Assembly (NCBI GenBank): GCA_027475525.1 | Contig: JAMWFC010000070.1 | Location: 310,001-374,000 of the forward strand | Origin: Macrolepiota albuminosa | Taxonomy: Eukaryota; Basidiomycota; Agaricomycetes; Agaricales; Agaricaceae | Direction of reading: 5' to 3' | DNA: 64,000 bases | Part shown: positions 52,401-64,000 of the stretch, piece after piece | Layout of the letters: each line of letters starts with the position of its first letter | How positions within the stretch are numbered: position 1 is the first letter of the stretch | The notes under the pieces: model-generated | Seen by the model: only the letters and a program-made list of their open reading frames with translations | The model's database searches: none | Told to the model about the DNA's origin: nothing | Program-made: the position numbers and the translations under genes

Positions 52401-53639
52401 AGTTGGCAGATGTCAACTCCTCCCATCGTTTCACCGCCACCTCAACTTCTTCCGACGGCAGCTCCTCGTTGACAAGGGACGGCAGGCTATCTTCCATATC
52501 TTGATGGAGACGACGGAGCTCTTCCTTCTTGGCAGTATTCACCTCTTCCATCATGCGCATCTCGACAACTGACATTAGCTCGAGGATAGCCTCTACAGCC
52601 TCCTCCTTCTGCTCGACTTCTGTCTCCTTCGATTTGCGATACTTCGCCCACGCGGGACGCTGGTGGGAGGAGATGCCCTTGACGGCGACATGTAACGCCA
52701 TAGTATCTATGAAGCGGTTCATTGTTGGTTTGAGATTGTACTCCTCTAGTATCCTGCCACGATCGTATGACACGTTGTGACCGACGATGACCTTGGGGAC
52801 GGTGGGATCGCCTAATGGTATCAAGTGTTGGGTAATCTTAGATTCACCCAACAACCAAGGGGATATCCAAGAGTACCAGCCATTGGGTGACGCTGCGCAC
52901 GCCATAATCGCGTACGGGTGGTACTTCGGCATCGTCTCCACGTCGAATGTGAGGATTTCCTCCGGCTTGCCGTCGTGAATTGGATAGGGAACGTGTTCGC
53001 TGTAGCTCGAGCCGTCTGGGTGGTAATAATATTTTGTCCACCCGCTCTGTATCTCCCAGTGGTCGGGTTTAGGAGGCAATTGGGTGTTAACAAAGGATTT
53101 AGCGAGTCCGAGCCAGGGCTGGGCCTGGTGCGAACCGATTCGGTAGAAATGCTCGAGTAGATTGGAACCTTGCAACGGTGGGAGTGTGAATCCGGTATCT
53201 GGGAGGACAGAGCCTTGAGTAGGGTCGAGCTCGTGCATCTCGAGGTGCTCGCGTGCGATATGGACGAAAGTGGGGTCTGGAGGTGGAAAGGAGACATTTT
53301 TGAATATTTGTGCGTGGAGCTGTCGTGAGAGTAGCTGTACGCCCAACTCGTTTCGCTTGGCTGTTGGGGAGGACATCACGTTTATATAAGTCCGAGAAGC
53401 TAAAGTCAAAAAAAATCCAGACCGTAATGAACAGGGGGTCCTTTTTCTTTGACCCTCGGTGTTTCCTCTGGCTCAACTTTTGTTTGAGGAACCTTGGGTT
53501 TTGTGCTTGATGTGTTGACTGGCGGGGAAGCCTTTTGCTGGAGGGCTTGTACGTTGTCTTGTGCAGAAGCATGAAACCACCGAGACAGGTAAGGACTTGA
53601 TCGTCTGGGTCTGCTGAGTCTGGAGACTGGACGGAGCAT
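49442..53639 (-). CDS. MIP1: Mitochondrial DNA polymerase gamma catalytic subunit
   Basis: Three exons (53639-53423, 53360-51946, 51898-49442) joined by 62- and 47-bp introns give 1362 residues in frame. The start gives an Arg/Ser-rich mitochondrial presequence, MLRPVSRLSRPRRSS. Family A polymerase: Exo I TFDVETMP, Exo II IVGHNVSYDRGRI, Exo III YCAGDVDVTYQV; polymerase motif A GADVDSEELWISS, motif B RDQAKIFNYSRIYGAG, motif C SVHDELRYLV. All catalytic acids are present, so it should replicate mtDNA with proofreading. Motif B has Ser where most family members have Gly. The C-terminal ~100 residues are basic and low in complexity, as in fungal Mip1. Divergent from SCOT. Confidence 0.95.
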
Positions 53640-54105
53640 TGAAGCAGCATGAAAACCAGAAACGGTACAACCTCTGCGCTGGAGAGAAAAAACACAAACA
53701 CAACCCTCCGCGAATTTGGCACCGAAAATGAAAACGCGACCCAAACGTGTAGATTGGTGGGAAAACCAAACAGTCGATCTAATCAGATAATAATTTATGT
53801 CATGGTCGTGCTCGCTCTCAGCGCTCAATCAGCTCGTGCTCTACGGCACCTACGTTGCCCAACAGATGCTGTCGAGCATAAGCGCGTAGATCGTGGAAGC
53901 GAGCGCAACAATGTACAAGCTGTCAGAGGTCACGAGACGGAACAATTAGGTCCGTCCGTTCCTTTCGCGAGGGAAGAACATGTTTGCTCCTGTGAAATCC
54001 ATTCCTTAAGGTTTTACTCTCAATTAATATATATTATCACTCCCGCACGCACGCCCAACACCTCTTCTTTTTGTTGCTCATCTTCATCTCCGGCCTCCGG
54101 CACCT
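53640..54105. promoter_or_regulatory. Divergent promoter between polymerase gamma and SCOT
   Basis: 466 bases separate the two start codons on opposite strands, both for mitochondrial proteins. No ORF of note. A T/A-rich stretch near 53785-53800 and pyrimidine-rich sequence just before the SCOT start are candidate promoter elements. Confidence 0.5.
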
Positions 54106-56197
54106 ATGTACGCCCAGGTCTACAGAGCCAGGCTCGCTTCAGGGACATCCCTGAGGATATCTGCTTTCTTTTCGACAAGCAGAAAGTATAGTACTGCTAC
54201 TGACGCTCCTGCGCCGAGGAAGTCGAAACTATGGACATCTGCTGATGAGGCCGTTAAGGACGTCAAGTCGGGTGACGTCCTTCTGTGTGGAGGTGCGAAT
54301 ATTCATCAGTCGACTGATGAATCCAGGTGTCTGATTTTGGCCCCATAAAGGTTTCGGGGCAGCTGGCATTCCTGGTTAGTATTGTGTCCACGTTAGGTTC
54401 CATCGGGCCGCTAAACTGACCCGACAGATACTCTCCTTGGAGCGCTTGCCAGGCGAAAGGACACAGTCAAGGATTTGACTGGCGTATCCAATAACGCAGG
54501 TTCTGCAGATTCAGGCCTTGGTGCGATACGAGTTCATCTTTTGTCTGTCCTAGCTCATTGCATATACATCACAGGAAAGCTTCTCAACACAGATCAACTT
54601 TCCAAGGTCGTTGCGTCGTACCCTGGAGGGTGAGCACGATCTCCACCAACAAATCTATTTATCCGACAATGTTAACAGAAACAAGAAGTTTGAATCCTCA
54701 TTCCTCCAGGGTGAAATTTCACTAGAGCTGGTACCCCAAGGAACCCTTGCCGAGCGCATTCGTGCCCATGCGGCTGGAATTCCCGCCTTCTTCACACCCA
54801 CCGGTGCATCAACAGCAGTGGAGGAAGGCTCCATTCCTCAACGGTACAACAAAGGTGGTCTTGCAAATGGCATTGCTATTCCTGGAATCTCAAAGGAGGC
54901 AAGGGAATTCAATGGAAGGAGATATGTTATGGAAACCGCCATCCCGGGCGATGTCGCATTCATTCGCGCATGGAAAGTCGACGAGACAGGAAACTGTGTG
55001 TTTAGGTTAGTCGCAACATATTCTTCTTCTAATCATTCTCAGTTGCTCAAATGGTCTCGTTTTGTTCACCCCTCACAGGTATGCTTCACAGAATTTCAAC
55101 ACCATAATGGCCAAGAACGCAAAAGTCACGATCGTCGAGGCAGAGAGGATCGTCCCTGTAGGCTCCATCTCACCCAACTCTATTCATCTCCCGGGGATCT
55201 ACGTCGACCGCATCGTCCCTGCAGAGTCGGAAAAATTCATCGAAATCGTCACTCTCGCCCAGGACCCATCGGTCGACGAGTCTACGTTGTCACCTGAGAA
55301 GGCGGCCGCACAAGCACAACGTCGGTACATCGCGAGGCGGGCAGCGAAGGAGATCAAGGATGGTTACTATGTGAATTTGGGAATCGGGATGCCGACTCTT
55401 GTTCCGGAGTTCCTCGACAAAGGAATGCGCGTGTGGTTGCAGAGTGAGAATGGGATTTTGGGCATGGGACCGTATCCTACGAAGGATAAACTTGATGCGT
55501 AAGTTCTCATTGAGTTATAAGAGTTAAGGGTCTGCATTAACGGATTACTTTTTCTAAGTGATCTCATTAATGCTGGGAAGGAGACAATCACTCTCGTTCC
55601 TGGAGCCTCTGTCTTTGGTCTGTTTTACATCCTTCAATGTTCAATGCATCGTACCAACGTTGCTATATAGATTCTAGTGAATCCTTCGCCATGATCCGTG
55701 GTGGCCACGTCGACGTTGCGATTCTCGGTGTGAGTGTGCTATCGAAGCTGATCATATCACTCGCTTTTTGCTCACGTCCAACGTCAGGCTATGGAAGTTT
55801 CTCAGGCCGGTGACATCGCCAACTTCATGATCCCAGGGAAAATGCTCAAGGGTGCGCTTCTTCACACACGCCTTGACCAAGACGTCCGATTTACGTTGAT
55901 CTTGCAGGTATCGGTGGTGCAATGGACCTCGTCTCGAACCCGGACAAGACCAAAGTCATCGCTGTCATGGAACACACTGCCAAAGGTGGCCGCCACAAGA
56001 TCCTCAAGCAGTGCGCCCTCCCTCTTACCGGGGCACGCACCGTTAGCACCATTGTCACCGAGCTCGCTGTGTTCGACGTCGACCGTGTTGCGGGCAAACT
56101 GACGCTCATTGATCTCGCGAAGGGCGTCTCCCTTGAAGAGGTCCGGGCTAAGACTGGATGTGACTTTGAAGTACGAAGTCATCTCGGAACGTGGTGA
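54106..56197 (+). CDS. Succinyl-CoA:3-ketoacid CoA transferase (SCOT), mitochondrial
   Basis: Ten exons keep frame to 525 residues: 54106-54292, 54351-54374, 54428-54520, 54575-54629, 54679-55005, 55079-55498, 55559-55617, 55671-55729, 55788-55851, 55908-56197. The first ~30 residues ([20 protein letters not shown]) look like a presequence. Alpha half: [51 protein letters not shown]. Beta half: [29 protein letters not shown] (catalytic Glu in SENG), [15 protein letters not shown] and [13 protein letters not shown]. Both halves are fused as in eukaryotic SCOT. It moves CoA from succinyl-CoA to acetoacetate. Confidence 0.95.
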
Positions 56198-56683
56198 TGA
56201 AAAGGCTTGTTTTTGTCGACACCACACGTTCGTTTCCATGCTGCTAATAGCTCTCTGGAGGTGATCAGCCGATGAGAGAGGCGTAAGGGGTCGTGTACGG
56301 AATTTTCGGACCATGGCGTTATATCCAGATGCATTGGACAGAATGTATGACATAGTTTTTTTGATTCAATTGTTAGCTGTAACCTTCGCACAAGCCTTCC
56401 CCCAATGCAGTTTTTCTTTCACAATAAAGAAATATGTCCCACCATGACTAGGCCATGGTCACTGGTCTCAATGGATGGTCAGTAACGTTGGTGGCTCATC
56501 CAAGCCAAGCCAATCTGTCGACTTGTCTCGTTCTTTGTCTGCTTGATTACGTGGTCAGATGGTCTCGGCAAGGAATGACGCAAGTGATGCCGAAACTCGG
56601 CTGAGGCGCAGTGATTCTCGTCCTTGCCTCTTTACTGCAACCACCATCTGCCTGGGCCTGCTAGAGCGACATTTACTTCAGGG
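56198..56683. other. Intergenic region downstream of SCOT
   Basis: 3' flank of SCOT and probable promoter or first exon of the next gene. A short ATG-led frame at 56559 could be an upstream exon joined by splicing, but I cannot fix a junction. Confidence 0.4.
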
Positions 56684-58093
56684 ATGCTTGCATCTCAGGG
56701 CACGCGGTCCACAATCCGCCATGTCCACAATGCTCTCTCCAACAAAACTGGGGTGGGCATCTCAACCACAAGGGGCTTTCACGTCCCATCTTACGTTCGG
56801 ATCCATCCACATCTTCCAAATGTAGGCCAAACCCAAAAACTTCTCAGCCATTCCAAACACCTAGTCACCCAATTCTTCAAACTTCTTACAACTCCTGGTT
56901 TCCGCGCGCCGGTTCCAGCGACTGTCGCAAATGTAGTTACTAGCACTGTGCGGTATCCTACTATCCAGCAAGGCTTCTCTTTCCATGTCAAGAATGTCTT
57001 GGCTGGTTCTTCTAGGGGAACATTCCTTCCTCGTGCTCCTCGTCCAATTCCAAGGAGTGTTGCACAAGTCGGTCTTGGAACCGCAAGAAATTTCTCTTCT
57101 ACCAGACCTATCTTCCAGAATTTGGTAGAGAACGTGCCCATTGCAGGACGCGCGATCTACAAGGCTGATCTCGACGTCAAGCTCCATAAGGAGAAAGAGA
57201 CGATGACAAAGTTCTTGAAAGGTACCTCCAAAAAGCAAGGCAGCAAGGAGATGCTCAAGCCCCGAGCCCGTACTCTCTCCACAAAGGAGAACCAGGCCAC
57301 CAAAGACGCGACGCAGGAGGCTGAGCTCGAGAAATATTTTGCTGCACCCGCCTTTCCCGACGTGACCACATGCCTCCTCATCCCTCTCGCGCCAACTCCT
57401 ACTGCCCGAGTCCCGCTCCAAGAGGACCCTGGGTCATTGCTTCCCCTTCCTGCATTAGCATCGATTTCAAACAGTCACGAAATACACTCCCTGCGTGTCT
57501 CAACGTTGTTCTCCCGGCTCGACGCGGCGAATGTGTGGACGCGCGGGGTGAAGTGCTCCGCGTTCTCACACGGAGGCGGCACAGAGGGCGTCTGTACCAT
57601 GCTCAAAGTCGAGTTTGTAGGCTGGACGAAGGCTGAGGTACGTAGTGTGCTCGGAGAAAGCGGGACAGGCTGGTGCGTTCTCGAGGAAGTAAGGTCGTCA
57701 GAGTCGAACGGCGTCGGTGCCACCAACGATTCGGACTTGGACGATAGCTTGTCGGATACATCGTCCGTCTTCTCTGGGGCGTTTGAAGATAGTCGAAATG
57801 GGAGTCGTACGGATTTGAAGGCGGGGTTGGGACCGGTGGATCCTTCCCAGTCGCTCATACTGCCCACACTGGATTTTTCTTCGTCGTTTTTGGCCGCATA
57901 TTCGCCTGCCCCGACACCGCAGCGCACCTTTTCGTTCGTACAGTCCGAAGGGGATTTGGATCCGTGGTCGGACATCGAAGCGCCTTCGGATAGTGGTTTG
58001 AGTACGGATAGCTGGGGTAATTCGCCGTCTTTCAATGGGTGGGATGGGTTTAGTTCACATTTTGCGGGGAAAGTGGATGCCGTCAGGTTCTGA
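56684..58093 (+). CDS. Conserved-looking protein of unknown function
   Basis: 469 residues from the first in-frame ATG (56684); the frame is open further up to 56624, so an upstream exon is possible. The N-terminus (MLASQGTRSTIRHVH) is basic and could target mitochondria. A middle section has RNFSSTRPIFQNLVENVP and GRAIYKADLDVKLHKEKE, followed by a region with GVKCSAFSHGGGTEGVC and WTKAEVRSVLGESGTGW that looks folded. The C-terminal 130 residues are Ser/Asp-rich and probably disordered. No family recognised. No intron seen. Confidence 0.65.
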   Translation: MLASQGTRSTIRHVHNALSNKTGVGISTTRGFHVPSYVRIHPHLPNVGQTQKLLSHSKHLVTQFFKLLTTPGFRAPVPATVANVVTSTVRYPTIQQGFSFHVKNVLAGSSRGTFLPRAPRPIPRSVAQVGLGTARNFSSTRPIFQNLVENVPIAGRAIYKADLDVKLHKEKETMTKFLKGTSKKQGSKEMLKPRARTLSTKENQATKDATQEAELEKYFAAPAFPDVTTCLLIPLAPTPTARVPLQEDPGSLLPLPALASISNSHEIHSLRVSTLFSRLDAANVWTRGVKCSAFSHGGGTEGVCTMLKVEFVGWTKAEVRSVLGESGTGWCVLEEVRSSESNGVGATNDSDLDDSLSDTSSVFSGAFEDSRNGSRTDLKAGLGPVDPSQSLILPTLDFSSSFLAAYSPAPTPQRTFSFVQSEGDLDPWSDIEAPSDSGLSTDSWGNSPSFNGWDGFSSHFAGKVDAVRF

Positions 58094-58830
58094 TAATTGT
58101 TATTTTCCTTGATTGATATTAACGCTCTTTATCATATGTAATCTTTTCCGAGCTTGTACGTTTTATTTATCATCATAAGAAAACTCATTGCGCTAGCCTA
58201 TAATCAATCAAGCCAATCATGGTCCCTCATTTATCCCTGTCTTAAACAAAAACCCATCAACTAATTTCGCTCCGAATAAACAAGAGGTAAAATCCATTAT
58301 GAAATGTAATATAAATCAAGGCTATATGTAGATTAATAACAGAAGCTATGCTTCTGTACTATGTATATTATATGTGAGTTTTTTGCGACCGATAACGAAT
58401 CGCGTAATGTAAAAGATCATTGAGGAAAACAATAAAAAGAAAAAATACGTAGATGCTGATGATGCGTAGATAAACAAGAGATGGTATCATGATTTGCGGG
58501 TTGAAATAGATAGTCCCTTGCTGTCCGTTTTCTTGAAATATTGCGGTTTGCCGCCGTGGAGTTATTCTTTGGAGATTTCTTTATTGGATTTTTTTTGATG
58601 AGAAGCTTGTGTGAAAGAGAAGAGACGAGATCCCAATCGAGAGAAGGGAAGAGACGAGAGACGAGTCACAAGGAGAGAGGATACTAGAGATCAGTCACGA
58701 GAAGGGAGACGAGAGACCAGTGACAAGAGAAGAAGAGACGAGAGACCAGACAAAAAGAAAGAGAGAAAGAACCCAGAAGACGAGCGAGAGAATGAAAAAA
58801 AAAACAGTCGACGAACAAGTTCCTCGCCAT
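58094..58830. other. Intergenic region between convergent genes, with purine-rich repeat tract
   Basis: AT-rich to about 58600. From 58611 to 58800 the plus strand is almost all purine, with GAGACGAGA repeated imperfectly. It lies in the probable 3' UTR of the kinase gene. Confidence 0.7.
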
Positions 58831-61617
58831 CTAGAGATGATGTAAAGGAGGCGCCCCACGAGAGCGTACCCAAGAGAAGAGGCAACGGAGAGCCGTCGAA
58901 ATCTTCGCGAAAAAGCTGCACCAATCGTTGAAGCCAGTTGAAGCTTTCATGATCATATGGCCGTCAAAACCAGGCCCAACAGCCACAATAGAGGAAGATT
59001 CTGGTATCGAGAGAGAAGATACTTGAATATCTTTGCTGCAAGGTCGTGTACAATTGACCGGGACTAGCGCCACGTTCTTCGGCGTTTCCTGAAGTCCAGG
59101 CTGTGAGATAGGAGGCGGAAGGATATCCTCAACGCTAGGCTGTTTCATAGAGGCCGACTTAACTTCAGTCATCTGTGGGGGCCGAGGATAATCTTGAGGG
59201 CGCTCCTTTGCATTAGCAAAAGCGAGAGCTGGATGAGAAAGAGTTTTCTCCCGTACCATTGCCCAAGGATATATCCCCTCTCGGACATTACTAAAGTCAG
59301 GGGGACAAGCCGACAGCGGGGAAGCGGTTGTCCGAGTTGCCGCAGACGTTCTTCGCCTTAACATTACTTGGCGTTGCTTAGATCTGGAATTCGGGACTTG
59401 CGATGGAACCTTAGAGGCCGGCTTGACCTTGGGTGACGCAGACTTAGATGGAGAAGTTCTCATGGACGGTTTCGGCATAGCCTTGGGCTTCAAAATCGCT
59501 GGAGGTGGTATCCGAATAGGAGGGGGATTCGGAAGGCCAGTCGGAAGAGGAACCACCTTGGGAGGTATCATGAATACAGCTGTGGGCGGAGATCGAGATA
59601 CCACGGGCTTAGATGCGACTGTGGAATCGAGTACGACCGCAAGCTTGGGTCCGACTTGGACTTGAGGCTGAGGAGCCTGAGAAGGTGAATCTGTTGGACC
59701 GTCTGCAACTGCGTTCTCTTTCTGCGCCCGCTTGACCCGTTTGGGCGGCGCCGAAAGTTTGATTCGTGGACCAACCTTGACAGGGTTAAAAGTTGGCCGA
59801 TCAGCATCCATTGGCGATAAGAGGTGCTGGTCGAAAACCTCTGTGAAGGGAGGTCGTAGAGGAGAACCACGTGAATCCATCTCTTGAACCTCGTCTTCCG
59901 AATCTGGTGGTGTAATGGTGACGTCTGGCATCTTGGTCATATCTCCCCGTATGGGTCGCGGCACTGCGGGTGGAGGAGCGCGCTGAACAAGTTTTTGCCG
60001 GATGATGAGAGGCGGAAGGACACCACCTGCCCCTGGAGAATGTAATTGTACGGGGCCCGGACATGATAGCATAGCTAGAACCATCGGATCCACTGCTTCG
60101 CGATTAGGCAGGGGCGGAAGAGGGATATTCGGTGGCGGTGACGGCGCGTCAGAACTGAAATTGGGAGTATGAACTGACTGAACCGGCGAAGCGGGAGGCG
60201 TCGCAGGAGTCGGCGATCGGTCACCAGGCCCTGAAAATAACGCGCCTAATTTCTTCCATATGCTCTTCTCTCGTGATCGCAGGGCAAGGAACTCGGGAGA
60301 AATGTATGTAAAATCAGGGTACGGGTCAGGGGAGCATGGTGCGCCTTCCGTTACAGTGCACACAGTTGTGCTCTTGGGGAGAGGAGTCGAGTGAGGTTTC
60401 CACCGGGGAGAAATCGCCTGATTCCGAATCTGATCCCAACGGCTTCAAAGGAATTAGCTTTTTCGACCGTGAGACGTCTTAAAGACTTACATTGGGTAGA
60501 ACCAGGGATGACACATGACATCCTCAAGAAAAGCCGGTTTCTTCGAGTCTCTGCGCAGCAATTGACTTAGAAGATCGCGTGCCTCGGGAGAAACAGCATC
60601 ATCGGAGCGGAATGTCAGCTGTTGACATAAGACTGCCTCCAGAATTTCGTCTTGCGATTGTGCCTCCTCTCCGAAAGGAAGCTGCCATTCAAGTCAGCTC
60701 AATAGAAAAGATATGGAAATTGATTGACTCACTCTGCCAGTAAGCATGTTATACAGCGTGACACCCAGCGCGTGCAAGTCAGCTTCGAAGGAGTATGGTC
60801 GCCCAAGGTGAACATCTGGGGACATGAAAGGTGGGGTCCCGACCTGCTCTGCTGAGGTGTAATCTGGGTCATTGATCTTGAATGAACCGGACACGGCATT
60901 TGGGTCTGCTATAAAGTTCAAATTAGCGTTTGGGGATGCTTTGAGCGTGGTAGCGAGCCCAAGGTCGATCACGCGGATGTGACCGTTAGAAGTAAAGACG
61001 ATGTTTGCAGGTTTGATATCCCGGTGTAAAACCATATGAGTCTTCATCTGCTCAAGTGCGATGAGCTAGTGAATGGTGATTTAGCAAGATTAGTGAGTAG
61101 AAAGATTGTATAGCTAACCAGTTCTGCCGTGTAAAAGCGTGCGCGCTCTTCCGAAAACCGGGTTTTAACAGCTAGATTGATACCTAGGTCATGGCCTCCA
61201 AGATAACGCTGGAGAAGACTTAAAAAGCAGGAACAGATAAAGGGGCTAAGAACGAACCGTGACGAGATAAAAGTTATCTGCATCGTGCCAAGACGCCCAC
61301 AGGGGTAGTAAGAACGAGCAGCCACTCAGATCCCTCTGAATTTGCTGTTCGTGTAATGCGCTACCGTCATGACCTTGACCTTTCTTAATGACCTTGATAG
61401 CAACTGTCTCTCCGGAATGCTGATCTCGAGCAAGATACACGCGCCCGCTATGACCCTTGCCAATGAGCTTCAGCAGCTCGAAATCCGCAAGAGATAAGCG
61501 GGAATGAGTCTCAGGGGCCTTGAAAAGATGGCAGAACAGTAGCTGTCAGCCACCGAACAACGAGAAGAGGGGTAAACGTACGACTGAGCAAGACGACGAA
61601 GACGACGAATTGAACAT
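58831..61617 (-). CDS. AGC-like serine/threonine protein kinase with long Pro-rich tail
   Basis: Six exons (61617-61582, 61518-61258, 61208-61119, 61065-60733, 60681-60491, 60442-58831) give 840 residues in frame. Kinase domain at residues ~25-310: LIGKGHSGRVYLAR (Gly loop), TVAIKVIKKG (Lys), ERARFYTAEL, LHRDIKPANIVF (catalytic loop), VIDLGLA (DLG for DFG), VGTPPFMSPDVHLG (activation segment end, SPD for APE) and ADLHALGVTLYNMLTGR. The helix ARFYTAELxxALExMK is AGC-type. There is an insert between DLG and GTPPF. The remaining ~500 residues are Pro/Ser-rich and disordered, with basic patches (PPKRVKRAQKEN). I do not see an AGC hydrophobic motif. Substrate unknown. Confidence 0.85.
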
Positions 61618-62246
61618 GATTGCAGAGGTGTAGTTATGTTGTAAATAAAAAGATACCGATGGCGCTTGAGGGGGTAGCAGACGTCGATGCAAGAAGCAAA
61701 GAAGAACAAAGGGTTGAGACATTGGATGACACTCTTATATATCTGCAATTTGAGTTCCAACTGATGGTCGAGGAGAGAACGGTAAATGAACGGTAAATGC
61801 TGACTAATAAATTTTCCCAGTTGACAGATAACTCCGAGTCTGTCATGCGCGCCACATCTGTAACGCGAACCCATTCTCTCAGCGGCTTTTTGATAGGTTT
61901 CTCCGCCCACCCAAATGATTAAATACTTGGACCTATACGACAGTAGATACCAAAAAGCATGCAGAAACTTTAAGGTGATACTCACCTGCTCACTGCAATT
62001 TATTGAAGCTCACCGCACACGCCTCAACAAGTCGAAACATCAAACTGAGAGTGATGGATGGAAGGTATAAGTCAAGGACACTTTCATCAGTCCTGCTATA
62101 TCATGACATCACCGTGGTCTGGTGTCTATTCGGCTCAATTACGTTTACGTGGGCATTTCCAGAAGCGCGCCACACCTTATGGCAACACCCGTTTACAACG
62201 GCTCCAAATATAAAGTCACATTCATCGTTCGGTTCCGCCCCGCGAG
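61618..62246. promoter_or_regulatory. Divergent intergenic region, kinase and GH88
   Basis: 629 bases between opposite start codons. It should hold both promoters; a TATAAAG-like stretch (ATATAAAGTC near 62208-62217) lies about 30 bases before the GH88 start. Confidence 0.45.
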
Positions 62247-63831
62247 ATGCGTCCCATCCTTGTTCTGAGCTTTCTCATTGTCACTACCGTTTCCCTCCCC
62301 TCCGAGCTCTTCTCCCCTCTTGTACCTCAAAAAATCCGAGCAACATTCAACAAATTCGACACGAACCCATTCCTTTACCCACAGTACACGGACACTTCAG
62401 GTACATGGCAATACTTCACGCCCAATGCGTGGTCGAGTGGTTTCTTCCCCGCTACCCTCTACGCCCTCAATGAGCGAAGCACACTCTGTCCACCAACTCC
62501 TGCCAATGCTCTTGGTATGGTTGATTGGTTGAATTTGGGACGCTCTGCAACTGGCAATCTGATACCGGCGGAGCCCAAAGACACTCCCGACCACGATCGG
62601 GCGTTTTTAATTTCTTTTTTAGAGGAGCTCGCAATGTACGTGAGCAACAAGCTTGAAGCGATAGACCTTGTCTCTCAAATTGACACAGAAATCCGGACAA
62701 TACAACCGCACAGGCCGCGGTAGTAGACTTCGCTGAAATTTTGGCAGATCGCTTCAACCCTGCCGTTGGTTGCACAAGAAGTTGGGACGGTTCAAATCCC
62801 TATGTTGGTAGAATTTTCTTCATTGGATAAACTATGGTGACGACAATGACGAATCTAGAAAGTCATCATTGACGTTATGATGAACCTAGAAATTTTGATT
62901 CTCGCCGCGAATTTCACAGGTAATTCGACTTTTTACGATATGGCCATAAGCCATGCAGATACCACGATGAGGAATCATATCCGGGATGATGGTGAGCATT
63001 CTCATGAAAGTGTATATGCTTACGTTGGTTGAGTCAAGTGCTATCACTCAGGCTCGACGTGGCAAATGGTTGAGTACGACTCGACTACAGGGGAGGTCGT
63101 CAGAAAACGAACGATACAAGGATATTCAGATGATAGCACCTGGTCACGCGGTCAGGCATGGGGTCTGTATGGGTTTGCAAACAGTAAGGCAAAGTCCTGT
63201 TCAGCTTCTCAAGGATCGGTCACTTAACAGAGAGTGTTTTTTCTGGTCAGTGTTTAGGCTTACATGTGACAAAAAGTACCTTGAAACAGCGCGTCTTCTC
63301 GCGGACTACTTTATAAACCACATTCCTGACGACGGCATTGTTCCATGGTGAAATGAAAATCTTCCAATTATTCTTGATTTTTACACCGGTAATGCAGGGA
63401 TTTTGATGCCCCTCTCGTCCCGGCCCCTCGGCCTGCTGATTCCTCAGCTGCATTAATTGGCGCAGCCGCCCTCCTTCTCCTTGCGCGTTACGAGATCGAT
63501 GAAACCAATGTAGCATGTTATACGGATTCAGCAACGCAGGTATATTTGATTTCATGTATGATGCGCTGTAACTCGGATACTTATCTTCACCAGATCATAG
63601 ACACTATCACCTCTCTCGCATGGGCACCGGCTTGGGAGAGTCTTTTATCTAATGCGACAGTGAACAAACCTGCAGGAAATGCAATGATCGGATCGATATA
63701 TAGTAAGTTCGGTATTCTTTTGAGTATACTTGAATTGAACCCCTTCTTTGTGACTAGGTGATTATTTTTTCATCAAGGTGGGCAACGAACTCATCTCCAA
63801 ACAGCTCGTGGAATGTTCTAAAGGTCTATGA
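62247..63831 (+). CDS. GH88 family protein, probable unsaturated glucuronyl hydrolase, secreted
   Basis: Eight exons keep frame to 396 residues: 62247-62635, 62689-62807, 62863-62991, 63052-63183, 63251-63347, 63398-63539, 63594-63702, 63758-63831. A signal peptide begins MRPILVLSFLIVTTVSL. Family motifs: YPQYTDTSGTWQYFTPNAW, SGFFPATLYALN, TRSWDGSNP, IIDVMMNLEIL (conserved Asp), SHADTTMRNHIRDDGSTW, YSDDSTWSRGQAWGLYGFA, NHIPDDGIVPWDFDAP, ADSSAALIGAAALLLLA and a C-terminal SDYFFIKVGNEL. GH88 enzymes remove 4,5-unsaturated uronic acid from lyase products; here probably polysaccharide breakdown outside the cell. Confidence 0.9.
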
Positions 63832-64000
63832 ACCCCGTGTTCTGCATCCACATCGGCTAGTATATATATTCCTTTGACAATTTGAATACCACCCAGTCAG
63901 TCACTCGATTGCGAAATTTAGAACTGACATATAGCGTGTCCCAGCTTGTAGATTGCGTCGACCTTCTAATTTAGTTTCAATCTCACCAACAATTGTATAA

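Noticed and set aside
56559..56825. 88-codon frame as a separate gene upstream of the unknown protein
   Set aside because: Overlaps the longer frame at 56624-58093 in another phase; at most an upstream exon.
58611..58931. 106-codon plus-strand frame rich in Arg/Asp/Glu, resembling RS/RE-type RNA-binding proteins
   Set aside because: It is a translated purine-rich simple repeat and overlaps the kinase C-terminus on the other strand.

Overview
The window looks like nuclear DNA of a mushroom-forming basidiomycete (Agaricomycetes). The right end carries compact genes split by many introns of about 45-60 bp with GT..AG ends: HAT1, a mitochondrial DNA polymerase, SCOT, a protein kinase and a GH88 hydrolase. 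The left 47 kb is a graveyard of nested retroelements of fungal type. No rRNA, tRNA or CRISPR was recognised.

Layout. 1-4212: 5' part of a minus-strand chromovirus (chromodomain Ty3/gypsy), copy A. 4213-11714: a second Ty3/gypsy-like element (B) with gag-pro-pol on the minus strand and a spliced zinc-cluster gene running towards it on the plus strand. 11715-16297: a plus-strand LTR element with only a gag gene. 16298-18493: another chromovirus fragment containing a solo LTR. 18494-19379: an unrecognised coding fragment. 20026-21083: an LTR of the B/gag-only type. 21240-39372: an outer chromovirus split by a nested one (26348-36179), which itself holds a solo LTR. 39373-44396: a plus-strand chromovirus (copy C) with chromodomain, antisense gene, embedded solo LTR and 3' LTR. 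44397 to about 47200: a truncated DIRS-like (tyrosine recombinase type) element on the minus strand.

47420-63831 is the host block: HAT1 (-), mitochondrial DNA polymerase gamma (-), SCOT (+), a conserved unknown (+), an AGC-like kinase (-) and a secreted GH88 (+). I could resolve intron/exon structures that keep frame throughout for five of these six genes. Polymerase gamma and SCOT share a 466-bp divergent promoter, and both products should be mitochondrial.

Most notable points: (1) two unrelated LTR-retrotransposon families both carry an antisense, spliced zinc-cluster gene between pol and the 3' LTR; (2) the chromovirus has two tandem retropepsin-like domains; (3) its primer-binding site is a perfect 13-nt complement of its own predicted transcript 5' end, i.e. 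Tf1-type self-priming; (4) five unrelated exact tandem duplications all have a period of 77 bp, which looks like a de Bruijn-graph assembly artefact, and two TE boundaries also look misjoined.
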